Positions 25,765-35,741 of a DNA stretch of 64,000 nt are shown piece after piece. The stretch is from an uncultured Acetatifactor sp. (lineage in GTDB: Bacteria; Bacillota; Clostridia; Lachnospirales; Lachnospiraceae): assembly GCA_934436435.1 (NCBI GenBank), contig CAKSAN010000008.1, positions 1 to 64,000 of the forward strand, written 5' to 3'. The translations under genes were made by a program, and so were the position numbers. The notes below the pieces were generated by a model that made no database searches, was not told where the DNA came from, and saw nothing but the letters and a program-made list of their open reading frames with translations. Numbering within the stretch: position 1 is the first letter of the stretch; each line of letters begins with the position of its first letter.

Positions 25765-27219
25765 TATAGTCATCCCAAACTGGTCCACACCGCGGAACTT
25801 ACGAATCTCATATCCGCCGTCACATAAGATCTTCAGGTCTCTGGCAAGGGTAGCGGAGTCGCAGCTGACGTATACGATGCGTTCGGGCTGCATGCGGAGC
25901 ATGGTGTTTAAGCAGGCATCGTCACAGCCTTTTCTTGGGGGATCCACAACGATGACATCCGGGTGGAGCATTTCGTCGGAAGAGGATTGCTTCATTGCCT
26001 TTTCGTAGAACTCCGGCAGGACTTCCTCCGCTTTGCCCACGAAAAATTCGGCATTTTCAATATGATTTCTCTTTGCATTCTCTCTGGCATCGTCGATGGC
26101 CTGCGGGATGATCTCCACACCGCATACCTTTTTGGCTTTGCCTGCCAGAAAGAGAGAAATGGTTCCGATGCCGCAATAGAGATCCCACACGGTCTCTTTT
26201 CCGGTCAGTCCTGCATATTCCAAAGCCAAGCTGTAAAGCTTCTCGGTCTGCACGGGATTCACCTGATAGAAGGAGAGGGGAGAGATCTTAAAGGTCAGTG
26301 CATCCCCTGTATAAGGATAATTTTCTTTCTGCATGTCTCTTACATGAATTGTATCCTCAATGGTACTTTCACCCCAGAGATTGTGGATCTCCGTACCCAT
26401 GATCACGTTGGTTTTTTCCGTATTGATACTGACTGACATACTTGTCATACCTTTGATTTCTGCCAGTGCAGCCAGCAATTCACCTTGATTTGGTAAAAAC
26501 TCATTGGTATTCTTCTGTACGCCGGCAGAAGGGTATGACATTTTTGTCATTTTCTTATTAATAACCAGACATACCATCAGCTGTCCACTGGTGAAGCCTT
26601 TCCGGATCAATACATGACGCACCAGACCCTTGCCGGTGACTTCGTCATAGGCGGTCACTTTGTTTTTCCGCATGTAGGAGAGTATGGTTTCAAGAATCTG
26701 CTGATTTTCGGAAGCACCGAGCGCACAGTCTGTATTGGCGATGATGGTATGGGTGCGTCCGGCATAGAAACCGGTGATGACATTGCCGTCCTTGTCGGTT
26801 CCTATGGGATACTGTGCCTTATTGCGATAGTGGAAAGGTTCCTCCATGCCTACGATGGGCTCCATGCGTTCATCAATGTATTCCGCATCGAATCCACCGA
26901 TCCGGATCAGATTATTGCGGATCTTCTGTTCCTTAAAATGCAGCTGCTCGGAGTAGGAGAGTGTCTGTAACTGACAGCCGCCGCACTGTCTGTGGTAAGC
27001 GCATTTCGGTTTCACACGAAAAGGAGAAGGCTGTAACACCTTCTCTAATCTGGCATAAGCATAGTGCTTTTTACTTTTTATGATCTTGGCTTCCACCTGA
27101 TCGCCGATGACAGCATCTTTGATAAAAAGGGTAAAACCGTCTACCTTACCGATTCCTTCCCCATCACTTCCCATATCCTCTATGGTCACCGTTACACGAT
27201 CATTCTTCTTGTATTCCAT
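25723..27219 (-). CDS. rlmD: 23S rRNA (uracil-5-)-methyltransferase RlmD/RumA
   Basis: This enzyme methylates C5 of a uracil in 23S rRNA (U1939 in E. coli numbering). An N-terminal TRAM RNA-binding domain (about 1-60) is followed by iron-sulphur cysteines C73, C79, C82 and C165. The SAM-binding motif is DLYCGIGTISL, and VDPPRKGC and YVSCDSATLARD hold the catalytic cysteine region. It is 498 residues long. The C-terminus after HVECVV (ALHRVDM) is short and looks like sequence brought in by the adjacent mobile element. Firmicutes often have two such methylases (RlmCD type), so the exact target uridine is not certain. Confidence 0.9.
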   Translation of the reverse strand: MEYKKNDRVTVTIEDMGSDGEGIGKVDGFTLFIKDAVIGDQVEAKIIKSKKHYAYARLEKVLQPSPFRVKPKCAYHRQCGGCQLQTLSYSEQLHFKEQKIRNNLIRIGGFDAEYIDERMEPIVGMEEPFHYRNKAQYPIGTDKDGNVITGFYAGRTHTIIANTDCALGASENQQILETILSYMRKNKVTAYDEVTGKGLVRHVLIRKGFTSGQLMVCLVINKKMTKMSYPSAGVQKNTNEFLPNQGELLAALAEIKGMTSMSVSINTEKTNVIMGTEIHNLWGESTIEDTIHVRDMQKENYPYTGDALTFKISPLSFYQVNPVQTEKLYSLALEYAGLTGKETVWDLYCGIGTISLFLAGKAKKVCGVEIIPQAIDDARENAKRNHIENAEFFVGKAEEVLPEFYEKAMKQSSSDEMLHPDVIVVDPPRKGCDDACLNTMLRMQPERIVYVSCDSATLARDLKILCDGGYEIRKFRGVDQFGMTIHVECVVALHRVDM

Positions 27220-27283
27220 ACAACAACATCCTCATATTCTATATGCTCTTTGCCATTTGGCAGGAGCTGCCCACTCCAAAACC

Positions 27284-28450
27284 TTAGGAAAGCTCTTCAG
27301 CCAGCTTCCCGATCTCTTCTTTGTTCTGCGCATTCATGGCAGACTTGATACTTACCGTAGTCTCCGTAAATGTCAGATTCTTACTCTTTTCAAACATTCC
27401 CTGAATCAACTTGCCTGCCATGGGCGCCCAGGTACCGTTCTCAATGATGGCTACCTTGCGATTCTGGTAATTACGCTCAGTCAGGCCTTCGATAAAGCTG
27501 CGCATGCAGGGAAAGAGATCTCCGTTATAAGTAATGCCTGCCAACACCAGTCTGTCGTAACGGAATGCATCGGCAACAGCCTTTGCCTTATCGCATCTTG
27601 CCAGATCATACAGTACTGTTTTCTGTCCTTTTTCCTGTAAAGCATCTGCCAGATATTCCGCGGCATTTCTGGTATTGCCGTAGACAGAAGCATAGGCAAT
27701 GATTACACCGGATTCCTCCGGCTGATAAGAAGACCATTGATCATATTTTTCCAGATAGAAGCCCAGATTTTCCGTAAGCACCGGACCATGAAGAGAGCAG
27801 ATGGTGTGAATATCCAGACCTGCTGCCTTTTTCAGAACTGCCTGTACCTGTGGGCCGTATTTTCCGACGATTCCGATATAATAACGACGGGCCTCGTCCG
27901 TCCATTCTTCCTCTACATCCAGAGCGCCGAATTTGCCAAAGCCATCTGCGGCAAACAGTATTTTCTCTGTTGCTTCGTAGGTCATCATGACCTCAGGCCA
28001 ATGTACCATGGGAGCGTAGACGAAATGCAGGCTGTGCTGTCCCAGTTCCAGAACACCATCATTTGCCGCAACCATGCGCTGCTCCGTGGGTAATCCCTGT
28101 CCGGCAAAAAATTCCGGGAAAAACTGTTCCATAAACTGAAATCCCTTGGCTGTGGATACTACCGTGGCTTTGGGATATTTTTCCAGAAAAGCCGGGATGC
28201 TGGCGGAATGATCCGGTTCCATATGCTGAATGATGAGATAATCAGGAGTTTTTCCGGAAAGTACCTGTTCCACGTTGTTCAGCCATTCTTCGGTGAAAAA
28301 TCCATCCACTGTATCCATAACAGCAATTTTTTCATCCAGGATCACATAGGAATTGTAAGACATTCCATTTGGAACCTTATACTGTCCTTCGAACAGATCC
28401 ACCTGATGATCGTTTACACCCACATATTTTACACATGCACTGATCTCCAT
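27284..28450 (-). CDS. FprA-type flavodiiron protein
   Basis: This 388-residue A-type flavoprotein reduces oxygen or nitric oxide and protects anaerobes. The N-terminal metallo-beta-lactamase-like domain carries the diiron ligands H76, E78, D80 and H81 in QHMEPDHSAS, then the histidine in YAPMVHWPEVM and the aspartate in FAADGFG. A flavodoxin domain with the FMN loop (YASVYGNTRNAAEYLADAL) fills residues about 250-388. No rubredoxin is fused, so electrons must come from a separate carrier. It stands alone between rlmD and yhaM, with its own ribosome site. Confidence 0.92.
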   Translation of the reverse strand: MEISACVKYVGVNDHQVDLFEGQYKVPNGMSYNSYVILDEKIAVMDTVDGFFTEEWLNNVEQVLSGKTPDYLIIQHMEPDHSASIPAFLEKYPKATVVSTAKGFQFMEQFFPEFFAGQGLPTEQRMVAANDGVLELGQHSLHFVYAPMVHWPEVMMTYEATEKILFAADGFGKFGALDVEEEWTDEARRYYIGIVGKYGPQVQAVLKKAAGLDIHTICSLHGPVLTENLGFYLEKYDQWSSYQPEESGVIIAYASVYGNTRNAAEYLADALQEKGQKTVLYDLARCDKAKAVADAFRYDRLVLAGITYNGDLFPCMRSFIEGLTERNYQNRKVAIIENGTWAPMAGKLIQGMFEKSKNLTFTETTVSIKSAMNAQNKEEIGKLAEELS

Positions 28451-28511
28451 ATGCTTCCTCTCTTTCCTGTCTTTTCACATAATTTGTATTGTTATCTCGA
28501 TTATTACTTAT

Positions 28512-29459
28512 TTACTCCATTCTGGTAGCACGCAGATTGGATTCAAACAGTCTGTTGTAGCCCAGCCATCCGCTGTTTTCACTGTTATTTTCCAGAATTT
28601 CCTTAAAGGTCTCCATCTTCGCATCGGTATCATCCGCATAATTCAGAGCCACCGCCTCAATCAGAGCAGGCACCTTGGGAGAGCCATATTCCAGCTTGCC
28701 GTGATGTGCCAGAATACAATGCTGTAATTCTGCCAGAAGATTGTGAGGGAAACCATCAATTTTGGCAGCGCGCTCACCGACCATCTGCGCGCCCATGACA
28801 ATATGTCCCAATAACTGTCCATCATCCGTATAATCATTTACCGGAAATGCGGAAATCTCTTTTACTTTTCCGATATCATGGCACATAGCCGCCGTCAGAA
28901 GCAGATCTCTCTGCAAAATTTGGTAAGCAGAGCAGTAGTAGTCACACAGTTTGGTAACACTTAAAGTATGCTCCAGCAGTCCGCCCACAAAACCGTGATG
29001 TACGGTCTTGGCCGCAGAAGAGTTGCAGAATTTCTTCACAAAATCGGAATCCTCAATAAACAGATCCTGCAACAATTGATGCAGATAGGGATTCTTAATG
29101 CTTCCGATCAGTGTCTTCAGCTCATTGTACATGGTATCAATACCTTTGGAGCTGACCGGCAGATAATCGGAAGGATTGTATTCTCCCTCACGGCAGACAC
29201 GGATACGTTTTACACTGATCTGCAACTGTCCCTGAAAATTCGTCACATCACCGTATACCTCTATGTAATCCAGATCATCGTAATCACCGATGCCGGGATT
29301 GTTCGGCTCCCATACCTTGGCGTCGATGGTTCCTGTCTTATCCTGCAGAATCACGCTTTCATAGGGTTTTCCGTTCTTGGTCACAGCCTCCTGTTTATGT
29401 TTGCAGAGATAAATATCAAATACTCTGTCGCCTTCTTTTAACTCCTTAATGAATTTCAT
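28512..29459 (-). CDS. yhaM: 3'-5' exoribonuclease YhaM (OB fold plus HD domain)
   Basis: This 315-residue protein has an N-terminal OB-fold nucleic-acid-binding domain (about 10-95: LQDKTGTIDAKVW, GQLQISVKRI). An HD phosphohydrolase domain follows (HHGFVGGLLEHTLSV, MCHDIGKV, AHHGKLEYGSP). YhaM trims RNA and single-stranded DNA 3' ends in Firmicutes. I use the ATG at 29459; a TTG at 29483 would add eight residues. It lies 25 bp after the HtrA-like gene. Confidence 0.9.
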   Translation of the reverse strand: MKFIKELKEGDRVFDIYLCKHKQEAVTKNGKPYESVILQDKTGTIDAKVWEPNNPGIGDYDDLDYIEVYGDVTNFQGQLQISVKRIRVCREGEYNPSDYLPVSSKGIDTMYNELKTLIGSIKNPYLHQLLQDLFIEDSDFVKKFCNSSAAKTVHHGFVGGLLEHTLSVTKLCDYYCSAYQILQRDLLLTAAMCHDIGKVKEISAFPVNDYTDDGQLLGHIVMGAQMVGERAAKIDGFPHNLLAELQHCILAHHGKLEYGSPKVPALIEAVALNYADDTDAKMETFKEILENNSENSGWLGYNRLFESNLRATRME

Positions 29460-29484
29460 GTTGTTGTCCAACCTTTCTGTCAAT

Positions 29485-30840
29485 CTATTTCAACACCGTT
29501 AAAGTGATGTCGAATTTCATTTCCTTGTATTCCTGTTGGAACTGCCGCATAATGGTCAGTTCCACGCTGTCCCCAGGCTTCATGCTGAGCAGAGAATTCG
29601 TATATTCATCAAAGCTGACAATCACACGCTCTCCGAATCCCGTGATGACATCTCCCTGCTGGATTCCCGCCAGCATGGCAGGTGAGTCCATTTCCACCTC
29701 TGTAATATAAGCGCCGTAGGGAACTCCCAGTTCACTGTTGGCTTCTTCCGTAACATCCACACCCTTCAGACCCAGATAGGCGAACTTTTCCCCGTTGGAC
29801 ATTTTCTCGATATGACGCTTCAATTCCGTAATTCCATAAGCGCACACCATATTTTTCATATCCGTGGCGGACTTACCATTGGTAATGATACCAATGACCT
29901 GTCCCTGGAGATTAAACAAAACACCACCTGCATTCTGGCTTCCCACAATATTGGTCTGTAAGATCCGGTAAGTGGTATCCGAAGCCGCCGACTCACTGGC
30001 GGAAGAAGTGATAATACCATAACCTATAGAACCGTTGGTACCCATGGGACGCCCCAGAGCTACTACCGGAAGTCCTGCAATTTCTCTGATATTAGAAGAT
30101 CCCAGAGTAGCAATGGTAATATCATTTTTCAAAAAGTCTTCACTCAGAGTATCCAGCTCCACTCCAATCACTGCCAGACCTGTAGTTTCATCCTTTTCCT
30201 TCAGAGAAGCGTCTGCCTGGGTGCCCTCGTTAAATGTGACAATAATGTCATCTGCCTGTTTTACCGGAGAATAGTCGGTTAAAATCAATAATTGCTTTCC
30301 ATTCTGCGCTATGATCACACCGGATGACTGATCCTTATTCTCCTTCACATTGTTGAACCAGTCCACACCGGATGACACTCCTGTCACAGTGACTATAGAG
30401 CGATTCATCTCCACTACATACTGGGCAAGAGCATTGTAAATCTGCTTGTAATTGTCCAGGTCTAATATGATTCCCGACAAAAGTTCCCGGATCTGTTCCT
30501 GTTCCATGACTTCATCGGAAACGGTAGAGGATTGGCTGTTCTGGTTCTCCTGCTGCATGTTCTCCGCCAGCATCTGTTCCGGAGACATTTCATCCTGATC
30601 CTCCGGGAATACCACGACCTGCGGATCCTCTTCAGGATACAGCCAGTTGCTGATTACCGGTTCCAGCACCAGAAAGGTGAAGCACGCCACCAAACCAAAA
30701 ATTACCGCCATGGAAGCCGTAATCAATGTCCGGCGCAGAAGCTTTTTCTTATTCACCGGACGCTCCTTAATCTTCTCTATCATGAAGTTCTGCCCGGATA
30801 TATCACTGTTATTCTGCTTATTCTCTTGTGAATCCGCCAT
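29485..30840 (-). CDS. HtrA/DegP-like membrane protein lacking the catalytic triad
   Basis: The 451-residue protein has an N-terminal membrane anchor (about 37-60), an acidic Gln/Glu-rich linker, a trypsin-like domain (about 140-345) and a C-terminal PDZ domain (about 350-445: AGIQQGDVITGFGE). All three catalytic positions are changed. The usual LTNYHVV reads LTDYSPV (His to Ser), the Asp of TDLAVI is Gly in TTGLAVI, and the nucleophile serine of NSGGPL is Ala in NAGGVL. It is therefore a pseudoprotease, probably a peptide-binding adaptor or chaperone outside the membrane. ATG at 30840 follows GGAGGCG; a consensus-like promoter lies at 30902-30930. It reads away from mutS2. Confidence 0.88.
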   Translation of the reverse strand: MADSQENKQNNSDISGQNFMIEKIKERPVNKKKLLRRTLITASMAVIFGLVACFTFLVLEPVISNWLYPEEDPQVVVFPEDQDEMSPEQMLAENMQQENQNSQSSTVSDEVMEQEQIRELLSGIILDLDNYKQIYNALAQYVVEMNRSIVTVTGVSSGVDWFNNVKENKDQSSGVIIAQNGKQLLILTDYSPVKQADDIIVTFNEGTQADASLKEKDETTGLAVIGVELDTLSEDFLKNDITIATLGSSNIREIAGLPVVALGRPMGTNGSIGYGIITSSASESAASDTTYRILQTNIVGSQNAGGVLFNLQGQVIGIITNGKSATDMKNMVCAYGITELKRHIEKMSNGEKFAYLGLKGVDVTEEANSELGVPYGAYITEVEMDSPAMLAGIQQGDVITGFGERVIVSFDEYTNSLLSMKPGDSVELTIMRQFQQEYKEMKFDITLTVLK

Positions 30841-30901
30841 AAATACGCCTCCTCTGCTGCCTACAGATATCACGGCTTTTTCTTAGGACTCTAATATCTC
30901 A

Positions 30902-30930
30902 ATTATACAAAACTGTACCCAAAAACGCAA
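30902..30930 (-). promoter_or_regulatory. Promoter of the HtrA-like gene
   Basis: On the minus strand TTGCGT (30925-30930) and TATAAT (30902-30907) are spaced by 17 bases, about 60 bases upstream of the ATG. Confidence 0.65.
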
Positions 30931-30959
30931 CTGAATGGTATAATGAGATATAATAAGCT

Positions 30960-31170
30960 CACCCATAGAATCCTGCGTGACTGCTTGCAGGCAAAGCAGG
31001 ATTTCTATGAGGGGAGCAAACAGACATGAGCAAGTAGGACGATAGTCCGGATTGCGAATGGATGTAACGATTTCGAGAGTGCGCAGCACGGAGAAATAGT
31101 TTTATTATGAAAGCCCGACAGCGAGGAAATGCGCAGCATTTTCGAGCTTGTACTGCGAATTTTTAATAAT
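30960..31170. other. Structured non-coding leader before mutS2
   Basis: The gap between the divergent HtrA-like and mutS2 genes holds an imperfect stem of 13 pairs or so (CATAGAATCCTGC paired with GCAGGATTTCTATG, about 30964-31010). Two copies of TGCGCAGCA follow (31080 and 31130), in GAGTGCGCAGCACGG and GAAATGCGCAGCATT. No gene is evident. It could be a degenerate intergenic repeat, a leader RNA or a small RNA. Confidence 0.35.
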
Positions 31171-31185
31171 ATTAAGGAGCCCCAC

Positions 31186-33567
31186 ATGAACACAAAAGTA
31201 CTCACCACTTTAGAATATACAAAGATCATCGACCTTCTCACGGAGAAGGCCGACTCCGAACCCGGTAAAAAGCTTTGCAGAGAGCTGGTGCCTTCCATCG
31301 ATCTTTCCGCCATCCGAACCGAACAGCGGGAGACCAAAGACGCCCTGGGCCGTCTCTTCCGTATCGGAAGCACATCTTTCGGCAGTAACAGAGACTTAGG
31401 CTTCTCCATTCGTTCTCTGGAAATCGGCAGTTCTCTGTCCATGTCCGAATTGTTAAAGCTGGCATCTTTTCTGGATAATGTCAGCCGGATCAAGACCTAC
31501 GGCAGAAAAGAACGGGAAGACCTTCCCAACGACAGTCTGGATGCCTATTTTGAAGGACTTACCCCTTTGACACAGCTGGCCAATGAGATCAACCGATGCA
31601 TTCTGTCCGAAGAGGAGATGGCAGACGATGCCAGTCCCCGGTTAAAAAGTATCCGCCGTTCCAAGCTGTCCACCAATGAAAAAATCCACAATCAGTTGAC
31701 TTCCATGGTAAATGGCGCTTATCGTACCTTTTTGCAGGATGCGGTCATTACCATGCGCGATAACCGCTACTGTATCCCTGTAAAGGCAGAATATAAGAGT
31801 CAGGTCAGCGGAATGGTACATGACCAGTCCTCCACCGGTTCCACCTTTTTCATCGAACCGGCTGCTGTCGTGAATCTGAACAACCAATTAAAAGAGCTGG
31901 ATCTACAGGAGCAGGAAGAAATCGAAGTCATTTTGGGCGATCTGAGCAGTCAGGCCGCCGTGCATACCTCAGAGCTTGCCGCGGATCAGAAGATCATGAC
32001 CACGCTGGACTTTATCTTTGCCAAGGCGAAGCTTGCCATGGAACAGAATGCAACGGAACCGATTTTCAACACCGACCATTATATCCAGATCCGCAAGGGC
32101 CGCCATCCCCTGTTGGATAAGAAAAAAGCGGTTCCCATTGATGTCCGTCTGGGCAAGGATTTTGACCTTCTGGTGATCACCGGTCCCAACACCGGCGGTA
32201 AGACCGTCTCCCTGAAAACGGTAGGACTGTTTACTCTGATGGGACAGGCGGGACTGCATATTCCGGCGCTGGACCGTTCCGAACTGTCCATTTTTTCGGA
32301 GGTCTATGCGGATATCGGAGATGAGCAGAGCATTGAACAGAGTCTGTCCACATTCTCCTCCCATATGACCAGAGTTGTCCACATTTTACAGCATGCAGAC
32401 GCGGATTCCCTGTGCTTATTCGATGAGTTGGGTGCCGGAACAGATCCCACAGAAGGTGCTGCACTGGCAATTGCGATCCTGAATTACCTGCATGACCGCG
32501 GTATCCGCACCATGGCTACCACCCATTACAGTGAGTTGAAGATCTATGCACTTTCCACAAATTTCGTGGAAAATGCCTGCTGTGAATTCGATGTAGAAAC
32601 CCTTCGTCCCACCTACCGACTGCTCATCGGTATTCCCGGTAAAAGTAATGCTTTCGCCATTTCTTCCAAGCTGGGACTGTCTGATGAGATCATCAATGCC
32701 GCGAAAGAACAGATCAGCAAAGAGGACGAAAGCTTTGAAGACGTCATTGCCGATCTGGAACAGAGCCGCGTGACCATTGAAAAAGAACAGCAGGAGATTG
32801 CGGAATACAAAGAACGGATCCGCACCTTACAGGAACAGTTACAGCGGAAAAACGAAAAGATCGACCAGGCGAAAGATAAGATTCTGCGGGATGCCAATGA
32901 AAAGGCAAGAGCCATCCTTCAGGAAGCAAAGGATGTTGCCGACGAAACCATTCGTGATTTTAATAAAATAGGCGCTTCCGCCGACATCAAGGAACTGGAG
33001 AAAAAGAGACAGAAGGTTCGTGACAAGATCAACGAAAAGAATGGAAAATTAGCTCTTGGTAATACGCAAAAGAAACCGGCCAATCAGAAGACCGTGGATC
33101 CCAAGAAACTGAAAAAAGGAGATTCCGTAAAGATCATTTCCATGAATCTGAAGGGAATCGTGAATACTCTGCCGGATGCCAAGGGCAATCTGTTTGTACA
33201 GTGCGGAATTATGAGGATGCAGACCAATATTAATGACCTCGTGCCGGTGAAAGAGGAGACCATTACGGCTCCTGCCCTGCAGCGTACCAACACCGGCAAA
33301 CTGAAAATGTCCAAGTCCTTCTCCGTATCCTCAGAGATCAACCTTCTGGGATGTACGGTGGACGAAGCCATTGCAAAGCTGGATAAATATCTGGATGACG
33401 CCTATCTGGCACATCTGCCCAGTGTGAGAGTCGTACACGGAAAAGGTACCGGTGCTCTGCGCAGCGCCGTACAGTCCCACCTGAAACGCCTAAAATATGT
33501 TAAAGAATACCGACTGGGCGAATACGGCGAGGGCGATGCCGGTGTGACCATTGTTACTTTCAAATAA
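31186..33567 (+). CDS. mutS2: Endonuclease MutS2
   Basis: This 793-residue MutS-family ATPase has a C-terminal Smr nuclease domain. It suppresses homologous recombination and, in Bacillus, also rescues collided ribosomes. Walker A is TGPNTGGKTVSLKT and the Walker B region is CLFDELGAGTDP, followed by TTHYSELK. A long coiled coil (about residues 500-620) leads to a KOW-like segment and the Smr domain with VHGKGTGALR. ATG at 31186 follows AAGGAG by six or seven bases; the longer frame from 31129 lacks a site. It starts a rightward set followed 20 bp later by the response regulator. Confidence 0.95.
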   Translation: MNTKVLTTLEYTKIIDLLTEKADSEPGKKLCRELVPSIDLSAIRTEQRETKDALGRLFRIGSTSFGSNRDLGFSIRSLEIGSSLSMSELLKLASFLDNVSRIKTYGRKEREDLPNDSLDAYFEGLTPLTQLANEINRCILSEEEMADDASPRLKSIRRSKLSTNEKIHNQLTSMVNGAYRTFLQDAVITMRDNRYCIPVKAEYKSQVSGMVHDQSSTGSTFFIEPAAVVNLNNQLKELDLQEQEEIEVILGDLSSQAAVHTSELAADQKIMTTLDFIFAKAKLAMEQNATEPIFNTDHYIQIRKGRHPLLDKKKAVPIDVRLGKDFDLLVITGPNTGGKTVSLKTVGLFTLMGQAGLHIPALDRSELSIFSEVYADIGDEQSIEQSLSTFSSHMTRVVHILQHADADSLCLFDELGAGTDPTEGAALAIAILNYLHDRGIRTMATTHYSELKIYALSTNFVENACCEFDVETLRPTYRLLIGIPGKSNAFAISSKLGLSDEIINAAKEQISKEDESFEDVIADLEQSRVTIEKEQQEIAEYKERIRTLQEQLQRKNEKIDQAKDKILRDANEKARAILQEAKDVADETIRDFNKIGASADIKELEKKRQKVRDKINEKNGKLALGNTQKKPANQKTVDPKKLKKGDSVKIISMNLKGIVNTLPDAKGNLFVQCGIMRMQTNINDLVPVKEETITAPALQRTNTGKLKMSKSFSVSSEINLLGCTVDEAIAKLDKYLDDAYLAHLPSVRVVHGKGTGALRSAVQSHLKRLKYVKEYRLGEYGEGDAGVTIVTFK

Positions 33568-33587
33568 AAACAGGAGGCCTATACTAC

Positions 33588-34289
33588 ATGGTAAGTAAAC
33601 AGAAAATTCTTATTGTAGATGATGATAATAATATTGCGGAACTGATCTCCCTGTATCTGACGAAGGAATGTTTTGAGACCATGATCGTCAATGACGGAGA
33701 ATCCGTGATGCCGGCTATGGAGACCTTTGCACCGAACCTGATTCTCTTAGACTTGATGCTTCCCGGCATCGACGGCTATCAGGTGTGCCGGGAAGTCCGG
33801 GCACAATACTCCGTTCCCATCATTATGCTTTCCGCAAAGGGAGAAGTCTTCGACAAGGTACTGGGACTGGAACTGGGTGCGGATGACTATATGGAAAAAC
33901 CTTTTGATTCCAAGGAGCTGGTGGCCCGGGCCAAGGCGGTCCTCAGACGTTACAAGCCCACCAATACCTCTACCGAGAATTCCAACGACAAATGTGTGGA
34001 ATATGCGGATCTGACCATTAACCTGACCAATTATTCCGTAATCTATATGGGACATACCGTGGAAATGCCTCCGAAAGAATTGGAACTTCTCTACTTTTTA
34101 GCTTCCTCACCGAACCATGTATTCACCAGAGAACAGCTGCTGGACCAGATCTGGGGCTACGAATATATCGGTGATACCCGTACCGTGGATGTGCATATCA
34201 AACGTCTCCGCGAGAAGATTAAGGATCATGCCAACTGGAAGATCAGTACCATCTGGGGCATCGGTTATAAGTTCGAAGTACGCAATTAA
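33588..34289 (+). CDS. OmpR-family response regulator
   Basis: This 233-residue regulator has a receiver domain with phospho-acceptor D55 in LLDLMLPG, acidic pocket DDD at 11-13 and K in YMEKPFD. It is joined to a winged-helix DNA-binding domain (about 140-230: REQLLDQIWGYEYIGDTRTV, VHIKRLREKI). It pairs with the histidine kinase 24 bp downstream. The combination resembles WalRK/PhoPR-type systems that control cell-envelope genes, but the regulon cannot be inferred here. GGAGG precedes the ATG. Confidence 0.93.
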   Translation: MVSKQKILIVDDDNNIAELISLYLTKECFETMIVNDGESVMPAMETFAPNLILLDLMLPGIDGYQVCREVRAQYSVPIIMLSAKGEVFDKVLGLELGADDYMEKPFDSKELVARAKAVLRRYKPTNTSTENSNDKCVEYADLTINLTNYSVIYMGHTVEMPPKELELLYFLASSPNHVFTREQLLDQIWGYEYIGDTRTVDVHIKRLREKIKDHANWKISTIWGIGYKFEVRN

Positions 34290-34313
34290 GTCATACCAAA
34301 AGCAGGATTTCTT

Positions 34314-35741
34314 ATGAAAAAAACACTTTATCTAAAATTTATACTTGCATATTTTATTTTCGGTGTATTTGGGTTTATCATTGTCACGACTTTTGTTCCC
34401 AATATGACCAAAGAGCACCTGATCCGGGAAAAGGCGGAAAGTCTCTATTCCGAGGCCACACTGATTGCCGGAACTTATGCCGGTGGACTGTATACCAGTG
34501 AAACCACTTTGGAAACCGTAAAAACACAGCTGGACTCCCTGGCGGTTTACCTGAATTCCGAGATCCGCATCATTAATCCTTCCGGACGACTGGTATTGGA
34601 TACCAATACTCCGTTGGATGTGGAAAATGTAGTAGTTATCGAAAATTTTGATCCTACGGTGACCAGTGGCTCCTATTATACTATAGGTGATTTTTTCGGA
34701 AACTTTGACTCGGATGTGCTGACGGTATTTGCTCCCATCACTTCCAACTATAAAGTAAAAGGTTATGTGGTCATTCATACCGATATGAATGATATTCAGG
34801 AATCCTGTAACAGCCTGTTGAATATCTCTTATATCACATTGGCGATCCTGTTCCTGCTGTCCTTGATTATCCTGATCTTTTTTACCGAGATCGTATATAT
34901 TCCTCTGCGGAAGATCACCCATGCCACAGAGCAGTATGCCGCCGGTAATATGCACTATGAATTTCAGGTGGACAGTGAAGACGAAATCGGTTATCTGGCT
35001 TCCTGTCTGAACTATATGGCCAGCGAGATTGCCCGTTCCGAGGATGACCAGAAAAAATTCGTAGCCAATGTCTCCCATGATTTCCGTTCCCCTCTGACTT
35101 CTATTCGAGGGTATCTGGAGGCTATGCTGGACGGTACGATTCCACCGGAAATGCATGAAAAATACATCAATATCGTATTGAATGAAACCGAACGACTGAC
35201 CAAGCTGACTAACAGTCTGCTGACCCTGAATAATCTGAACACCAAAGGAATGCTTTTAGACAAGACGGATTTTGATATTAATCAGGTGATCCGCAACACC
35301 GCAGCTTCCTTTGAAGGCACCTGCCACAATAAATCCATTGCTATCGAGATGATCCTGACCGGAAATGAAATGTATGTACACGCTGATATGGGCAAGATTC
35401 AGCAGGTTCTCTATAACCTCATGGACAATGCCATTAAATTCAGCCACCATGATTCTGTGATCCACATTGAGACCTCAGAGAAGAAAAATAAGCTGTTTGT
35501 CTCTGTAAAAGACACGGGAATCGGTATTCCGAAAGAAGATCTGAAGCTGATCTGGGATCGGTTTTATAAATCGGATCTTTCCCGCGGCAAGGATAAAAAG
35601 GGAACCGGTCTGGGACTTTCCATTGTAAAAGAGATCATCAATGCCCATGATGAACATATTAATGTTATCAGTACTCCCGGCGTGGGAAGTGAATTTATTT
35701 TCTCCCTGCCGAAATCCCATCAGGAAGACGAAGAGGACTAA
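34314..35741 (+). CDS. Membrane sensor histidine kinase with HAMP domain
   Basis: This 475-residue kinase has two transmembrane helices (about 8-28 and 172-192) flanking an extracellular sensor region of about 140 residues. A HAMP linker (about 193-245), the dimerisation box with H255 in NVSHDFRSPLTS, and an ATPase domain follow (NLMDNAIKFS, DTGIGIPKEDL, GTGLGLSIVKEI). It is the partner of the preceding OmpR-type regulator, which it should phosphorylate. The sensor domain resembles no ligand family that I can name. An intrinsic terminator follows the stop codon. Confidence 0.93.
   Translation: MKKTLYLKFILAYFIFGVFGFIIVTTFVPNMTKEHLIREKAESLYSEATLIAGTYAGGLYTSETTLETVKTQLDSLAVYLNSEIRIINPSGRLVLDTNTPLDVENVVVIENFDPTVTSGSYYTIGDFFGNFDSDVLTVFAPITSNYKVKGYVVIHTDMNDIQESCNSLLNISYITLAILFLLSLIILIFFTEIVYIPLRKITHATEQYAAGNMHYEFQVDSEDEIGYLASCLNYMASEIARSEDDQKKFVANVSHDFRSPLTSIRGYLEAMLDGTIPPEMHEKYINIVLNETERLTKLTNSLLTLNNLNTKGMLLDKTDFDINQVIRNTAASFEGTCHNKSIAIEMILTGNEMYVHADMGKIQQVLYNLMDNAIKFSHHDSVIHIETSEKKNKLFVSVKDTGIGIPKEDLKLIWDRFYKSDLSRGKDKKGTGLGLSIVKEIINAHDEHINVISTPGVGSEFIFSLPKSHQEDEED

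Noticed and set aside
34332..35156. 274-residue antisense frame over the sensor kinase
   Set aside because: It opposes a convincing histidine kinase gene, has no ribosome site and matches no family.
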